64,000 nucleotides of DNA, taken from the NCBI GenBank assembly GCA_012274445.1, contig JAAROD010000080.1:2542001-2606000 (forward strand), read 5' to 3'. The DNA comes from Sclerotiophoma versabilis (taxonomy: Eukaryota; Ascomycota; Dothideomycetes; Pleosporales; Didymellaceae). Of this stretch, positions 50,162 through 61,900 are shown piece after piece. Each line of letters opens with the position of its first letter. The first letter of the stretch is position 1. The notes under the pieces were generated by a model. It saw only the letters and a program-made list of their open reading frames with translations. It was not told the origin of the DNA and searched no databases. The translations under genes were made by a program, and so were the position numbers.

Positions 50162-51240
50162 ATAACGTAATCTACTATTAAGATAGTTATACTACTGAAA
50201 TAATTACTTTGCTAAGACTACATCTCTTTCTACTACCTATTATAATGCCGTAATACTCTAATCTTAAATTACTCCCTTATAAGGAGAGAGTTATCTTAGC
50301 TATTTAAGTAATAAAATCCAACGCGTTACTAAGCTAGTAACGCGCTGCTGCTCTCTATAATGTTAATTAAAGCATAATTAGCAACTAACGCGCTAGTTAA
50401 ACTTTATAATGCAATTTCTACCCTAATTAATTAAAGCTTTTAAAGAATAAAGAGAAGGTAATTGTATAAACAATAAGAAAGCTTAATAAGTGGGGGTTTG
50501 CCTCTATGTTCAGCTACGTACGTAATATAGCTAATTAACTACTTATAGCGCGTAAAGGAGAGATAGTTAGTATTAACTAGGTATATTGGTTAATTAGCCG
50601 GAGACCTAATATTAAATTCTAGATAACTAGACTTTAGGATTACTAGAGGGTCTTATGCAGCAATCTAGCTATTATTAGCCTCTAGTTTAACCTTATACAC
50701 AATACTAAAGCTAAGTATAGTATTCTAGATAAAGATACCTATAACTTTAATAAGACTAGCTTCTAAATAGGTGTTAGAGGAACTGTTAAGGTTGTAACTG
50801 CGTCTAAGAGGCGTCTTAAGCCAATTAGAGTTCAACCTAGCAACTATAAGTAGGTAATGTTAATTACTAGTATTAACACTATAGAGTAGTTAATCCTACT
50901 CTTCTTTATTCTCAGAGCAAAGTACTATAATTAAGCCTAGTATTACTAAACTAATAAGGAATAGAGAATTACTATTAGTAATAATAGTTAGACTACTAAT
51001 AAAGTTGGCCTTAACTAGCTAAAGCACTTTATTTAGCATACAGAGGCACGTATAGTAAGTAGTTACCAACTGCTTATACTTAACAGCTATAAGAGCTACT
51101 AATTACTTACCTTCTAAGATCTCTGTAAGCAGAGTAAGATTATTACCCTCTATATGCCTGCTTATACCTTACACCTTCTTTAGCTACTTAATACTATATG
51201 CCTAAACTATACTAATAGAGTAGAGTTAGGTTGCCTCTAG
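50162..51240 (+). pseudogene. Pogo/Fot1-type transposase relic (copy 3), 3'-truncated
   Basis: Read through TAA and TAG, the plus strand gives KYSILDKDTYNFNKTSFQIGV near 50710-50772 (Asn where the first catalytic Asp and Glu would be) and later YMPAYTLHLLQLLN near 51150-51200, the region after the second catalytic Asp, so this is a DDE transposase of the pogo group. It stops near 51240 where unrelated sequence begins. RIP is moderate. Confidence 0.65.
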
Positions 51241-51255
51241 AGGTGAAAATAGTAG

Positions 51256-51301
51256 TTGCCCCTAAGGGTAAGGTCTTAGCATTACTTACCCCTAGGGGCA
51301 A
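51256..51301. repeat. Inverted repeat with 17-bp arms
   Basis: ttgcccctaagggtaag and cttacccctaggggcaa are reverse complements with one mismatch, separated by about 12 bases. It sits where the transposase relic ends and the long degraded frame begins, so it may be a transposon end or a transcript terminator hairpin. Confidence 0.75.
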
Positions 51302-51349
51302 GAGGTCTGTGCTAGGATTCGCGAACTCTTAACCTGCTTACAACTAATC

Positions 51350-54300
51350 TAATATAGCTTTAATAATAAACTTTTGTCTTTAGAGAAACTACTCTTTCTA
51401 AACACTAATTCTAATAAAAGCAAAACTGTAATAAAGCGCAAAGATAAAGATATCTTAACTAAAATAGGAAAAAGGCAATATACAGCTATTAAGGAAATTA
51501 GGGAGGTAGACTCTATCTATAACCAAGCTGCACCCTACCTGCTCGCAACAGCTAAATTCCTAATCGATGCGCTTACCTTAGAATAGAGTATTAGTGTAAA
51601 CAGGCCTATTAACCCAGCCTATAAGCGGCGTCTCTGCTAGATCTTTAATAAGGTAGGCGTTCTTTAGTAAGATAGAAGCTACTAGTTGCAGGTTGCTTGC
51701 TCTAAGGCGCAGGTGCAGTAGATGCTAGACTACCTAGCAGAGATAGGGCAGGCTTAGGTGAGTGCTACTGCAGCTGAGAGTGCTAAAGAAGGGGATCTAA
51801 AGTAGCTGTTGTTTAAAGGCTAGGTAAGCGCAGTAGGAGTAAAGGCAGAGCTTATTACTAGCTACTATTGCATTAAAGCTTTTAAAGAGTACTTGCGGTG
51901 TTGTAGGTTGCTAGAGAAGGAGTAGTAGTAGGTGTGCAGTATCTATAATAAAGGTTTTAGCCCCTGCATGTGCAACTAAGCAACAAGCTAACCTAAAAGG
52001 TAGACATGCTTCTGTTGCATTTGCGCATTTAGCTGTGTGCTAATTAAGAGGATATTATCCTTCCTAACAACTATAGACAGATATAGACAGAGCTAGTAAC
52101 CTTATTATCTAATAACAGCTAGCTGTTCCAAGGTTTAAGCAAGTCTGTTAAATAGGAGATGCTAGAGCACCTAAGGCTTAGCAGTTAAGTTAAGTTTTCT
52201 GTTTAACAGCTAGCCATGCTGTAGAGAAATCTTAGCTAGAGACTAATAATTACCTAATAGTGCCGCACCTTAATTAGGCAAGCAACCTTTAACATCTTAA
52301 TATTTAAGTAGATAGCAAGCTGTAGGATAGATGATGTAAGTGCAATCTGTATTTAGACATACTTAGTACATCTACGCTAAGTAATAACCTAGTATTGGTT
52401 TTCTATAATAGATAAGGTAATAAAGGTTATATTAGAGTTTTAAGGCTAGCATAGACTGGATGTTTAGCTAGCTAACTAGAATAAGCTAGCTGGCCTACTG
52501 CGCGTGCAAACTGTACACAAGGTGTGCGCACTATTCTATTCTAGCCTTAAGCTAGACGTAGACTCTTATTCCTTAGGCATATATTAGCAAGACTTCTTCC
52601 TAGACATAGATAATATTATATACCTTAGGTTGTATTGAATAGTTCTTTTAGAACTAGGACGCTAGTTTATTAATATCTAGGCACTTTTAAAGACTACAAA
52701 GCAAGAAGGAAAGCTAATAAGCATAGTAATATCTTATGTTGTTTTGTAGATAAACACGGAGCCTAAGAAGGTCTTAGACTATAATAATAATAAGCCTGCA
52801 CTGTAAAAGGACCTAGTACCTGCGCTGCAAGCAAGGTATAGTAATAAGGCTAATAATAAGTCTTAAGACCTCTAGCAGGTAGTCCTTAATTACGTATATA
52901 AGAACGCAAAAGACTTTACTATAACTACGCTAGAGTACTATCTCTACAAGTATCTAGGCGGAGATAATAAAGCCTATAGTATACAGTTTAAGTATAAGGT
53001 ATAGAGAAAAGTGCTGTCTATTGTTATGATCTACGCAGGGTCGTCTCTGCAACACAGGTACATTACTAGCTCTATATTAGAGGAGATTTACAAAATTAGT
53101 CTACCTATAATTGTGCAAACTGCGCTTAATCTTATCTATTAGATCCTAGAAGTTGCAAACAATCCAGTGCTTTAGTTAGCAACTACAGCTAAATAGCTGC
53201 TTAGCATAATACAGCTAGTAATTGCTTAATAGATAATAAAGCAATACGTAAATGCGTTAGATTCTTATAGCAAAGATAGGCAACTAACTACTATTAGCCT
53301 AGTAGATAAGCAGCACGCAGAGAGTAAGCTGTTCTCTTAAGAATTAATTAGCTACATAATACATTAAGGGCAGCTATTAGCAGAAACGCAGAACTATAGG
53401 CCTCTTCTCTAGGCTTAGAATAGACTAAATACGCACAAATCCATCTAGGAGCTAACTACTGCCCTACTACTAAGCTCTAGATTAATAGTAGAGTTAGATG
53501 CAGGGGTTTTACTATAAATAGAGATGCAGGACTAAATGCTAATTAACTTTTTCTTAGACAGGCTAAATAACCTTTAAAAACAACACTATTACAGAAGCGC
53601 AATTAGCTAGTAGATAACTTAGCTGCAACAGCATTCTCTTAATGCAGAGCCTTACTAGCCTAGATATCTATCTATATCTCTTTCTTTACGCGCTATAACT
53701 AGCTTAGGAGGAGAATATTAGAGGCAGAGAGTATTAGCAAGACGTAGGAAATAACTAGGATTTATAAACTCTAAACCCACTACAGAAGGTCTAATATTAG
53801 TACCTAGCACCTACTACAGTAGCTAAAGATTATTAGCGCTAGTAAAAATAAAAGAATAGAGATTATGTTATATATTTAGTGCTCTTAAGTTTAATCTGCT
53901 CTATAGCTTACCTTTAGGGGCAAGCAGACACCGCACAATCCTACTGCTAGATTCTATTAGCAATTACCTTACCTGTTTCTGCTATAGGAAATTACTGCCT
54001 CTACAGGTCTTATAATGGATTTTAATATATTTAATAATAAGATTTTAAACCTAAGTCTACCCTAAGACATAGATCTACGGCTAAATTTACTACTAGCTAT
54101 TATTATAACGCAGCTAACGGACGCGCAATAAAGCACTAATAGTAATAATAATAGTTCTAGAGACAACAATAGACTCTACAGCAACGCATTACCTAGTAAA
54201 CTTAGAGATAACTGCAGTAAGGGCAGCTTTAGCAATAGAGAATAAGTAGTTATAGCAGCAGACTAGTATTTATAGAAGATTAATTACTCTAAAGGAGACT

Positions 54301-56284
54301 ATAAGTTTAAAGGTATATTAGTGTTTAGTAGACTGCGTATGTATGTAAATATAAATAGTAACTAATAACGCAGCAGTGCAGAAGTTTATTACAGCTACTA
54401 AGAGCACATCTTTTAACAGCAGCTAGGCTATTAACATGCTATAGAGGCGATATACAATCAACTATAGAAGCAGGAAGGCTAGCTCCTAAGCCGCTGTGTT
54501 AGAAGACGAGTACATACTATTATTCTTTCTTAATCTTCTTATTATTATAGGATAACTACTTAGGCCAATCTTGCAGCTATCCAGCTACTTTTTTAATAAT
54601 ATAACTATTAGCTTTAAGAACTAGTAGGCTTCCTACAGCAATAAGCACGTTTATAGACTATTATTTAACCTAGAAAACTGCACCTTCTAGCTAGCTACGG
54701 CTGCAACGCAGGAGTCCTAGTTTATTATTATGCACCCTGTTACCAACGCACCCAAGGAGCTTTTATTAAGGAGTAAACATTAAAAATGTTGTAAGAAGTT
54801 ATCCTAACATAGCGCCCTATAGCTCTACTACACCTAGTTCCTTGCGTTGTATATTAAGGAGATCTTCCTTATTAGTAAGCTGTTAGGGGAGGGCATAGAG
54901 CTGTCTTAGAGATTAGACAGCCTACACACGCAAAAGATTACCTTTAATAAATAGACAACCTTCTAAGAGGCTTTTATACTAGGGTGGTTAGAGTATGTAA
55001 GACAGAGCATACAGGATACGTTTTAGATAGAGAACCAACTAGCGTTCTATGCGTATAACTATAGAGCAAATATTAAGATAGATATAGCCAACCAGCTATA
55101 AGCTGTACCTAAAGAAACCTAACTATAGCCTGTTAAAGAAGAGTCTAACTTAGAGGAAGAGGCTATTAAGATAGAGAGTAGCTTAGAGTATAACGAGCTA
55201 TCCTATAGCAGTATACTAGGAGCTAGCGCAATTCCTTAAACCAGCTATGACTACTAAAACCTGTTTGTAGGTAGGCTGTACTAGCTTTAAACAGGGCTTA
55301 AGAATAAGTACGTTCTTAATAGCATTAAGACAGTCTCTTATACTCTAGTAATTAATATTAACTATCTAGATAGACATTCCCTAGACCTAGATAATAAGCT
55401 AATATATTATCTTCTTACTAACTATAACATAGTCCTACAGGAGTACTAAGGGCTGTAAGACTTTACCTTCTACCCTCTTGCGTTCTACCTAGCATATAGC
55501 AATTTTTTATCCCTGCAGCCTCTAGTGTTTCTAATAGACAACCTTCTTATAGTTATATAGAAGAATATAAGCTACTAGTATAACAGAGCAGGCGTGTTAA
55601 GCTATAGGTACTTCTAGAGATACTTAAATATTAAAAGAAGTATCCAATATAGGCCTGATAACTTGCTTATTACTAAGGGAGTCGCAACTGCTGCTCTAGC
55701 GCTGCCTAATCGCGATAGAAACCTATCTACTTAAGTAGCGTCTAAGCGGGATTGTCTGCTGCAGCACCTGCAGAGACAACTAACTCCTAATAACTTTAAG
55801 TCTTCTAGGCTGTTTATCTATAAAGGACAGCAGATTAAAAGGGTAATACTTAAGGAGGAGCACGCATTTAGGATGGAACAAGTGCTCTCTGTGCAGGTCT
55901 TAAGGCTAACTAACAGCACTCAGAGTTTCTTTACTATGCTTAAACCTATCTTCTAGCTAATACGTCTCTTCCTTAAAGAACCACAATGCTATATACATCT
56001 CTTCTAATTCTTCTACCTATTAGTGTTTCTAGAGGTTCTAGCGTCTTTTGCAGCTATGTTTGCGTAGGTAATTAATAGTATCTATGCTTACTTTAAGGCT
56101 GCTAGCTCTAAGAGATTGTGCGTTGCATTAGCAGAGGGGGTGTCCGCACTTAACTGCCTTAATAGCTACTACTTTACTAGATTCTTAAGATCTCTAATAG
56201 GCTTAGTACTTTAGCTGCTAGAAATAATTAAGGGCATTAAACAGGGTAGGTAGCCGTTTATTAACCCCTGCATGCTGGACCTGC
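51350..56284 (+). pseudogene. Very long RIP-degraded reading frame of unknown family, 5' part
   Basis: From about 51350 to 52000 one frame, and from about 52100 to 56284 another (frame 1), read as protein with stops that are nearly all TAA or TAG, placed where Gln would fit. The switch near 52000-52130 may be an intron or a frameshift. Readable stretches include KRQYTAIKEIREVDSIYNQA, SLGIYQQDFFLDIDNIIYL and LYQIVLLELG; Leu, Gln, Ser and Ile dominate. The frame runs on into the Gypsy insertion and resumes after it, so the original protein exceeded 1,600 residues. I do not recognise it. A telomere-linked RecQ-type helicase gene or a large mobile-element protein were considered, without supporting motifs. 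Many GCA and TGC triplets survive, so RIP was incomplete. Confidence 0.55.
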
Positions 56285-56368
56285 TGTTACGATCTCGGAG
56301 GATGGCACGCGGGGATGGTGACTTATTACCAATGGCGGGCCCTGGATCGGCGGGCGCCAGGCCCCAGG

Positions 56369-56452
56369 TCACGTGATGTCTCACGAACTCCACACAGAAC
56401 CTGGAGTCAGGAGTGTGAGACACGACAACACAACGTCACGTGATGTCCCACG
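56369..56452 (+). promoter_or_regulatory. U3 tandem CACGTG boxes
   Basis: The motif tcacgtgatgtc occurs twice (palindromes CACGTG at 56370-56375 and 56437-56442), each followed by a cacgaa-type half site. CACGTG is the E-box bound by basic helix-loop-helix factors in fungi. A role as enhancer of element transcription is inferred. Confidence 0.5.
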
Positions 56453-56532
56453 AATCCCACATTGTTCCATGAATACCACAAGGCCCCCTATGGGACTTGG
56501 TGGAAGACCATGCTACACTATGGGACATCTTA

Positions 56533-56569
56533 AGTATATAGTCAGTAGGAACACAACCCTTATGGTTCG
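56533..56569 (+). promoter_or_regulatory. LTR TATA box and predicted transcription start
   Basis: agtatata at 56533-56540 is the only good TATA box in the LTR and starts the part that is conserved in all Gypsy copies, including the RIP-mutated ones. The usual spacing puts the transcript start near 56565-56571, where the sequence gtgttcaa (56569-56576) complements the primer site after the LTR. Confidence 0.55.
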
Positions 56570-56785
56570 TGTTCAACTTAGTCAATCAAGTTTGTCTTTG
56601 GAATCTCAACCCCCAACTCTCGAGCTAGATAGTCTACTCTATACTACTCATTGTTACCCTCCATTGTCACGGTGTCTCACTAGACAATAACCCCAACCCT
56701 TACGGATCATCCTGTACCAGCGCTCATCCCTGAGAACCAATACGAATAGTGCTTACGAGCTTTGCTTGAAAGTACAACTTCAACA

Positions 56786-56802
56786 CTTTGAACACCCCAA
56801 AG
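56786..56802 (+). other. Primer-binding region, probably self-primed
   Basis: The 17 bases between LTR and gag ATG read ctttgaacaccccaaag. They do not start with TGG, as a tRNA-primed site normally would. ttgaacac is an exact complement of gtgttcaa at the predicted 5' end of the transcript, as in Tf1-type self-priming. The 17 bases are also a small inverted repeat (ctttg...caaag). The RIP-mutated copies keep the same block. Confidence 0.55.
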
Positions 56803-58944
56803 ATGAGTACTACTTCAGGATCCCGTGCTACCCATAGCAACTCCAACGCGTCACGCAACCGCGTCGACGACGACCTCGATATGGACGAAGGATCGAACGA
56901 GGGCACGACGACCTCTACGTCCACGAGTGTATACCCAGTAGCTAAGCCCGAGACCTTCGATGGTACTCGTGAGAAACTGGAAGACTGGCTTATCAAGTTC
57001 GACCTCTTCTTCATGTTTCAGGGAGAACGCATCCCTGAGGAGAAACGTGTGACGCTTGTCTCCACGTTCATGAAGGACCGCGCGTTCACGTGGATCAAAC
57101 CCTTTATCCAGCGTTACCATGGAGAAGGAACGTCCACCGACATCGACGCATGGATCGAAGACTTCGACCTGTTCAAGGAACAGATACGCCGAGTATTTGG
57201 AGTACACAACGAACCAACCATCGCACGTCGCGACATCCAACGCATTAAGCAAACCACGTCAGCCGCCGACTATGCTGCCAAATTTCAGCAGCTAGCAACG
57301 TACACCGGCTGGGACGACACCGCGTTGACAACGATGTTCCGACAAGGATTGAAACCACGAGTCAAAGAGGAATTGATGCGGACCGCTGCGTCTACCGATG
57401 ACTTCGACTCCCTGGTCAATACGGCAATTGATATCGATGTCAAGCTGTACGAACTACAACAGGAATTGCGAGAGGACCCACGTACACGAGCAGCAGCTCA
57501 TACTACTCGCCCGCCTCCACGCAACCCATGGCGAAACAACCTCAACCGAGGAAACCGAGGAAGCAACCGCTACCAGCCAAACACTGGACGCCGTGTACAC
57601 AATAGCACCAGCAGCGGTTACTACGGACCAGAGGCCATGGACCTGTCCAACATCAACAAAGGACCAGAACCCCGATGGAACCAGAAAAGCAAGGGTAGTG
57701 ACAGGAAGGACAAGTCAGGAGTGACTTGTTATGGATGTGGCAAGCAAGGCCACTATGCCAAGGACTGTCGATCCAAGAACAAGGTGGTTCGACAACTCAA
57801 CGTACTCACCCGCGAGGATGCGGATGCCGGTGATGAATGGGAAGTTCTCACCGATGACATGGGACGTCTTATGGAGGACCCCGAACCCGGATCCGATGAC
57901 GATTACATCGAACCATCCGATGAGGACATACGGAATGCCCGAAGCCGAGCACCTACACCATACCAAGAGTTGGACGAACAGCAGAAGCATCTGCAGGACC
58001 TAGCGAGACGACCATCAACACAGATGGGACAAGCATACGAACGAGGACTGAAAGTGTGCAAGCACAAGCAGCCCACTATGTCTCAGCGACTACGCGACAC
58101 TGCCAGACAAGAAGCGGATGGAGGCACTATCTACGCCTCCGACACTGAAGAAAGTTGGTACGACACAGACATGCGTGAATTCAACGAACGTACAGAAGCA
58201 GAACTAGCACGTCAAGAAATCCGAGACAACAACGCTACCTTTCAGGAAAACTGTGATCGGATTACCAAGAGCATCGACAAGAAACTACAGCAAATGGCAC
58301 TTCAAACTCGCGCAGGACAACGACAGGTCAACAACCTAAGTAAATCCCAACAGGATTGGTGGAAACATGATTTCGATAAACTCAGTGCTGGCAACTACGC
58401 CACACGACAGGAGCTCGAGCGACAAGTAAAAAACGACCGAAGCAGGAACGAGCCTGACTTCGACAGGAAGCCAGCGTTGCTTCTAAACCCACGACCAGAG
58501 TACGCCTTGGACCACCGGAATCCAAATCATGGAAAGCTATCATGGACAGCATGCGTACACAACGCCTGTCGCATACACGAATCAGAAAAACTAGGAAAGG
58601 GATGGTTCCCGACTCCCAGTACCACATGCAGGAAACAATGGTACGATTGCAAGAACGACATGTGCGAAATGCACCTCTGGGACAAGCGTTCCGAGCTGCA
58701 CTTCCCAGGCACAGACGACCATCAGGAAATCGTATGCATGCAATTGGTTATCAACGGCTCCTGCTACAATCTACATTGGCAGCGTTGCCTCAACCCGAAC
58801 TGCAAGCTGCACGAAGGCAGCAAGATCATCCATGGATTCGGTGATGAGGAGACTTTTTTAGGCAAGCGCCAAAAGAGTGCTCCGTCGAGCGATCCCTTAA
58901 CGCTATTGGGGACGGCTCACTCATCAGACTACCCATCAAGTTAA
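56803..58944 (+). CDS. gag: Gag polyprotein of the intact Gypsy
   Basis: 713 residues from the ATG 17 bases after the LTR. Capsid-like gag region at about residues 45-235 (VAKPETFDGTREKLEDWLIK onwards). An Arg/Asn-rich basic stretch follows, then a CCHC zinc knuckle CYGCGKQGHYAKDC at about 310-323 that should bind the genomic RNA. An acidic linker and coiled-coil-like part comes next. The last 130 residues carry three Cys-X4-Cys-X2-His modules spaced 40-60 apart. Such a Cys/His-rich gag tail occurs in related fungal Gypsy elements, as far as I recall. The 3' end overlaps pol by about 85 bases beyond the slippery site. Packaging of the element's RNA into particles is the known role of the family. 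Confidence 0.93.
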   Translation: MSTTSGSRATHSNSNASRNRVDDDLDMDEGSNEGTTTSTSTSVYPVAKPETFDGTREKLEDWLIKFDLFFMFQGERIPEEKRVTLVSTFMKDRAFTWIKPFIQRYHGEGTSTDIDAWIEDFDLFKEQIRRVFGVHNEPTIARRDIQRIKQTTSAADYAAKFQQLATYTGWDDTALTTMFRQGLKPRVKEELMRTAASTDDFDSLVNTAIDIDVKLYELQQELREDPRTRAAAHTTRPPPRNPWRNNLNRGNRGSNRYQPNTGRRVHNSTSSGYYGPEAMDLSNINKGPEPRWNQKSKGSDRKDKSGVTCYGCGKQGHYAKDCRSKNKVVRQLNVLTREDADAGDEWEVLTDDMGRLMEDPEPGSDDDYIEPSDEDIRNARSRAPTPYQELDEQQKHLQDLARRPSTQMGQAYERGLKVCKHKQPTMSQRLRDTARQEADGGTIYASDTEESWYDTDMREFNERTEAELARQEIRDNNATFQENCDRITKSIDKKLQQMALQTRAGQRQVNNLSKSQQDWWKHDFDKLSAGNYATRQELERQVKNDRSRNEPDFDRKPALLLNPRPEYALDHRNPNHGKLSWTACVHNACRIHESEKLGKGWFPTPSTTCRKQWYDCKNDMCEMHLWDKRSELHFPGTDDHQEIVCMQLVINGSCYNLHWQRCLNPNCKLHEGSKIIHGFGDEETFLGKRQKSAPSSDPLTLLGTAHSSDYPSS
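58854..58860 (+). promoter_or_regulatory. -1 ribosomal frameshift site T_TTT_TTA
   Basis: In gag frame the codons are ACT TTT TTA GGC, which places T_TTT_TTA in the X_XXY_YYZ register required for -1 slippage, the same heptamer used by several retroviruses. Pol is open in exactly the -1 frame from 58845 on, with no ATG before the protease, and gag stops 84 bases downstream. A small hairpin (gctc-cgtc-gagc, 58879-58890) follows. Confidence 0.7.
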
Positions 58945-61900
58945 ATGGAGTAGTATTATCGGCACTCTTGGACTCAGGAGCACAAGCGAATTACATATCC
59001 CAAACAGCGATGTACCGAGCAGGCCTCGTACCACGCACAAAGGAACATGCCTATTCGCTCCGAGTAGCCAATGGAGAATCAATGCCGGAAGAGCCGTATA
59101 TCATGTACGAGGTGATAGCGGCCCCCCTAGAGATACAGGGGCACCACGAGGAACTAACCCTAGACGTCTTCGCAAAGGCCACGCACGACGTCATACTAGG
59201 ACTTCCCTGGTTACGAAAGCACAATCCAGAGATAGACTGGACATGGGAAAGACTTTCGTTGAGACGATGCAAATGCGGCACCAATGCATCGAAACCCACG
59301 CAGCGCACGCCGCGACTGGTGGATGAGAAGGAGATCAACAACGTCTCTTCGACACATAAGACGCGCCAAGATAGAGCGGTCGACCGTGTGGACAAAGGAA
59401 GCCCCTCCACGACGGTTAAGGAGAACAAGAGTGCACCTCCTGGCATACCAGATGTGTATAGACAGTACGCCTGGATGTTTAAAGAAGAGTTATCCGCAAA
59501 AGCGCTACCCAAGCATCAACCTTGGGATTGTGAGATTAAACTCGAGGAAGGGAAAGAACCACCCTTCGGGCCTATATACCAGTTATCCGAGAAAGAGCTC
59601 GAGATATTACGCGAGTACATCAAGGAGAACCTCGCGAAAGGATTCATTAGGAAATCCGAATCCCCGGCGGGATTTCCCATTCTATTCGTACCAAAGAAAG
59701 ACGGCAAGCTGAGGCTTTGCGTCGACTACCGAAAGCTGAACGATATCACCATCAAGAATCGTTACCCGCTACCCAACATATCCGAGTTACAGGACCGGTT
59801 ATCAGGAGCGAAGTTCTTCACCGCACTCGACTTACGCGGAGCGTACAACCTCATACGCATGAAGAAGGGCGAAGAATGGAAGACGGCGTTTAGAACCCGT
59901 TATGGTCACTACGAGTATACGGTCATGCCATTTGGGCTAACCAATGCACCAGCAGTATGCCAGGCACTAATCAACAATGTGCTACGAGCACACCTGGACA
60001 TTACAGTGGTGGCATACCTCGATGACATCCTAGTGTACAGCAAAACACTAGAAGAACACAAGGTCCACGTGCGACAAGTGTTAGAATGCTTAGCAACAGC
60101 AGACCTCAGGCTGAAGCCAGAGAAGTGCGAATGGCACAAGGAAGAAGTAGAGTTCCTTGGCTATGTCGTAGGAAGATATGGAGTTAAGATGAGCGAAAAG
60201 AAAATCCAGGTTGTGAAGGATTGGCCGACACCCACTACAGTCAAGGGAATTCAAGAATTCCTTGGGTTCGTCAACTTCAACCGACGTTTCATCAAGGACT
60301 ACTCCATGAAGGCCTTACCGCTCACGAGACTTACGCGGAAGGACACACCCTTCAAATGGGAACAAGCGCAAGAAGACGCTTTCCAATCGCTCAAGCAAGC
60401 ATGCATAGAGCCTCCCACACTGATTGCATTCAGGAGCGGCGAACCCGCACGCCTTGAAACAGATGCCTCGGATTTGGCATTAGGAGCATGCATTACTCAA
60501 GAACGAGGCGGTCAATGGCACCCGATCGCCTACCACTCAAGGAAGTTCACGGCACCGGAAGAACGTTACGATGTACACGACAAAGAGCTTATGGCCATCG
60601 TCGATGCACTACAACATTGGAGAGTATACGCAGAAAGCTGCTCAGAACTCACCATCTACACAGATCACAAGAACTTGGTACATTTCACCACTACTAAGGT
60701 TCTGAACCGACGGCAAGTACGCTGGTCAGAAATGCTTGGTCAGTACAAGTTCAAGATCCTGTACACACCGGGGAAGGAAAACGGTAGAGCAGACGCGCTC
60801 AGCCGACGCCACGACCTCGCAGGCGAAAAGACAATCAACAAATTCGCCATCCTCGGAGTTAACAAAGATGGGTCTTTAGGACCAACACAGCAGCTCAATC
60901 TAGTGATGCAAGTTCAGCAGGAACAACGCATCCCGGAGCAAGTACCAGAGGAGCTTCAAGAGGAAGTCATCTCAAGACATCATGACGATGCGCTACACGG
61001 ACACCCTGGTATTGCCCGCACCATGGAACTCATCAAGCGACATTATGAGTTTCCCAACATGAAGGACAAGGTCACCAAGTTCATCAGGAACTGCGTGCAG
61101 TGCCAACAGAACAAGCACAGCACACACGCCAAGTACGGAGAGGCACAAGCAATGGAGCCACCCACGGCACCATGGACGAACATCACGATGGATTTCGTTA
61201 CGCAGCTACCACCCTCCAAGGACCCTGTCACAGGATATACCTACGACTCAATCTTCGTCGTAGTGGATCGATTCACCAAATACGCTGAAATGATACCATT
61301 CAGACACAGCTACACTGCGCGGCAGCTAGCTACGGTATTCATCGATCGGATCATTCGCCACCACGGAATGCCCGAGTCAATTGTCAGCGACAGAGATAAG
61401 CTTTTCACGTCAAACTATTGGACCACGATGCTTGCCGCATTAGGTACCAAGAAAAAGCTATCTACAGCCTATCATCCGCAGACGGACGGACAGACAGAAA
61501 GAACGAATCAGACGATGGAAACGTACCTTCGGATCTACAGCAACCAGGAACAAGACAACTGGGTCTCGCTGTTACCCATGGCACAAATCGCATACAACAA
61601 CAAGTTATCGGAAGCAACAGGCACAACGCCGTTCTTCGCGAATCACGGGAGACACCCAAATCTCTTTACTCGATCTCTCAATTGCCCTATTCAGACGGAA
61701 TCAGCAATAGCTTCAGCAGTCAGACTAAAGGAAGTACACCAGAAATCACTCGAAAACATCGCACGGGCTCAGGAACGAGCCATTTCATATGTCAATCAGA
61801 AACGAAAAACGGCACCTCAGCTAAAGGAGGGGGATAAAGTCTATCTCCTCACAAAAAATCTCAGAACACGAAGAGCAACGAAAAAACTGGACAAGGTCAA

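Larger units (their letters stand above)
56285..56785 (+). repeat. 5' LTR of the intact Gypsy
   Basis: 501 bp, TGTTACGATC...TTCAACA. It contains two CACGTG boxes, a TATA box and the predicted transcript start. It is the same as 62812-63312 everywhere I compared. Confidence 0.95.

Noticed and set aside
51374..51586. 70-codon open frame
   Set aside because: It is an uninterrupted piece of the longer RIP-degraded frame and begins at TTG, not ATG.
51350..56284. Telomere-linked RecQ helicase or DUF3435 (Starship captain) gene
   Set aside because: I looked for helicase motifs and tyrosine-recombinase residues in the readable stretches and found none I could trust; left as unknown.
56373..56690. 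105-codon open frame, repeated identically at 62900-63217
   Set aside because: Both lie wholly inside the LTRs; chance frames in duplicated non-coding DNA.
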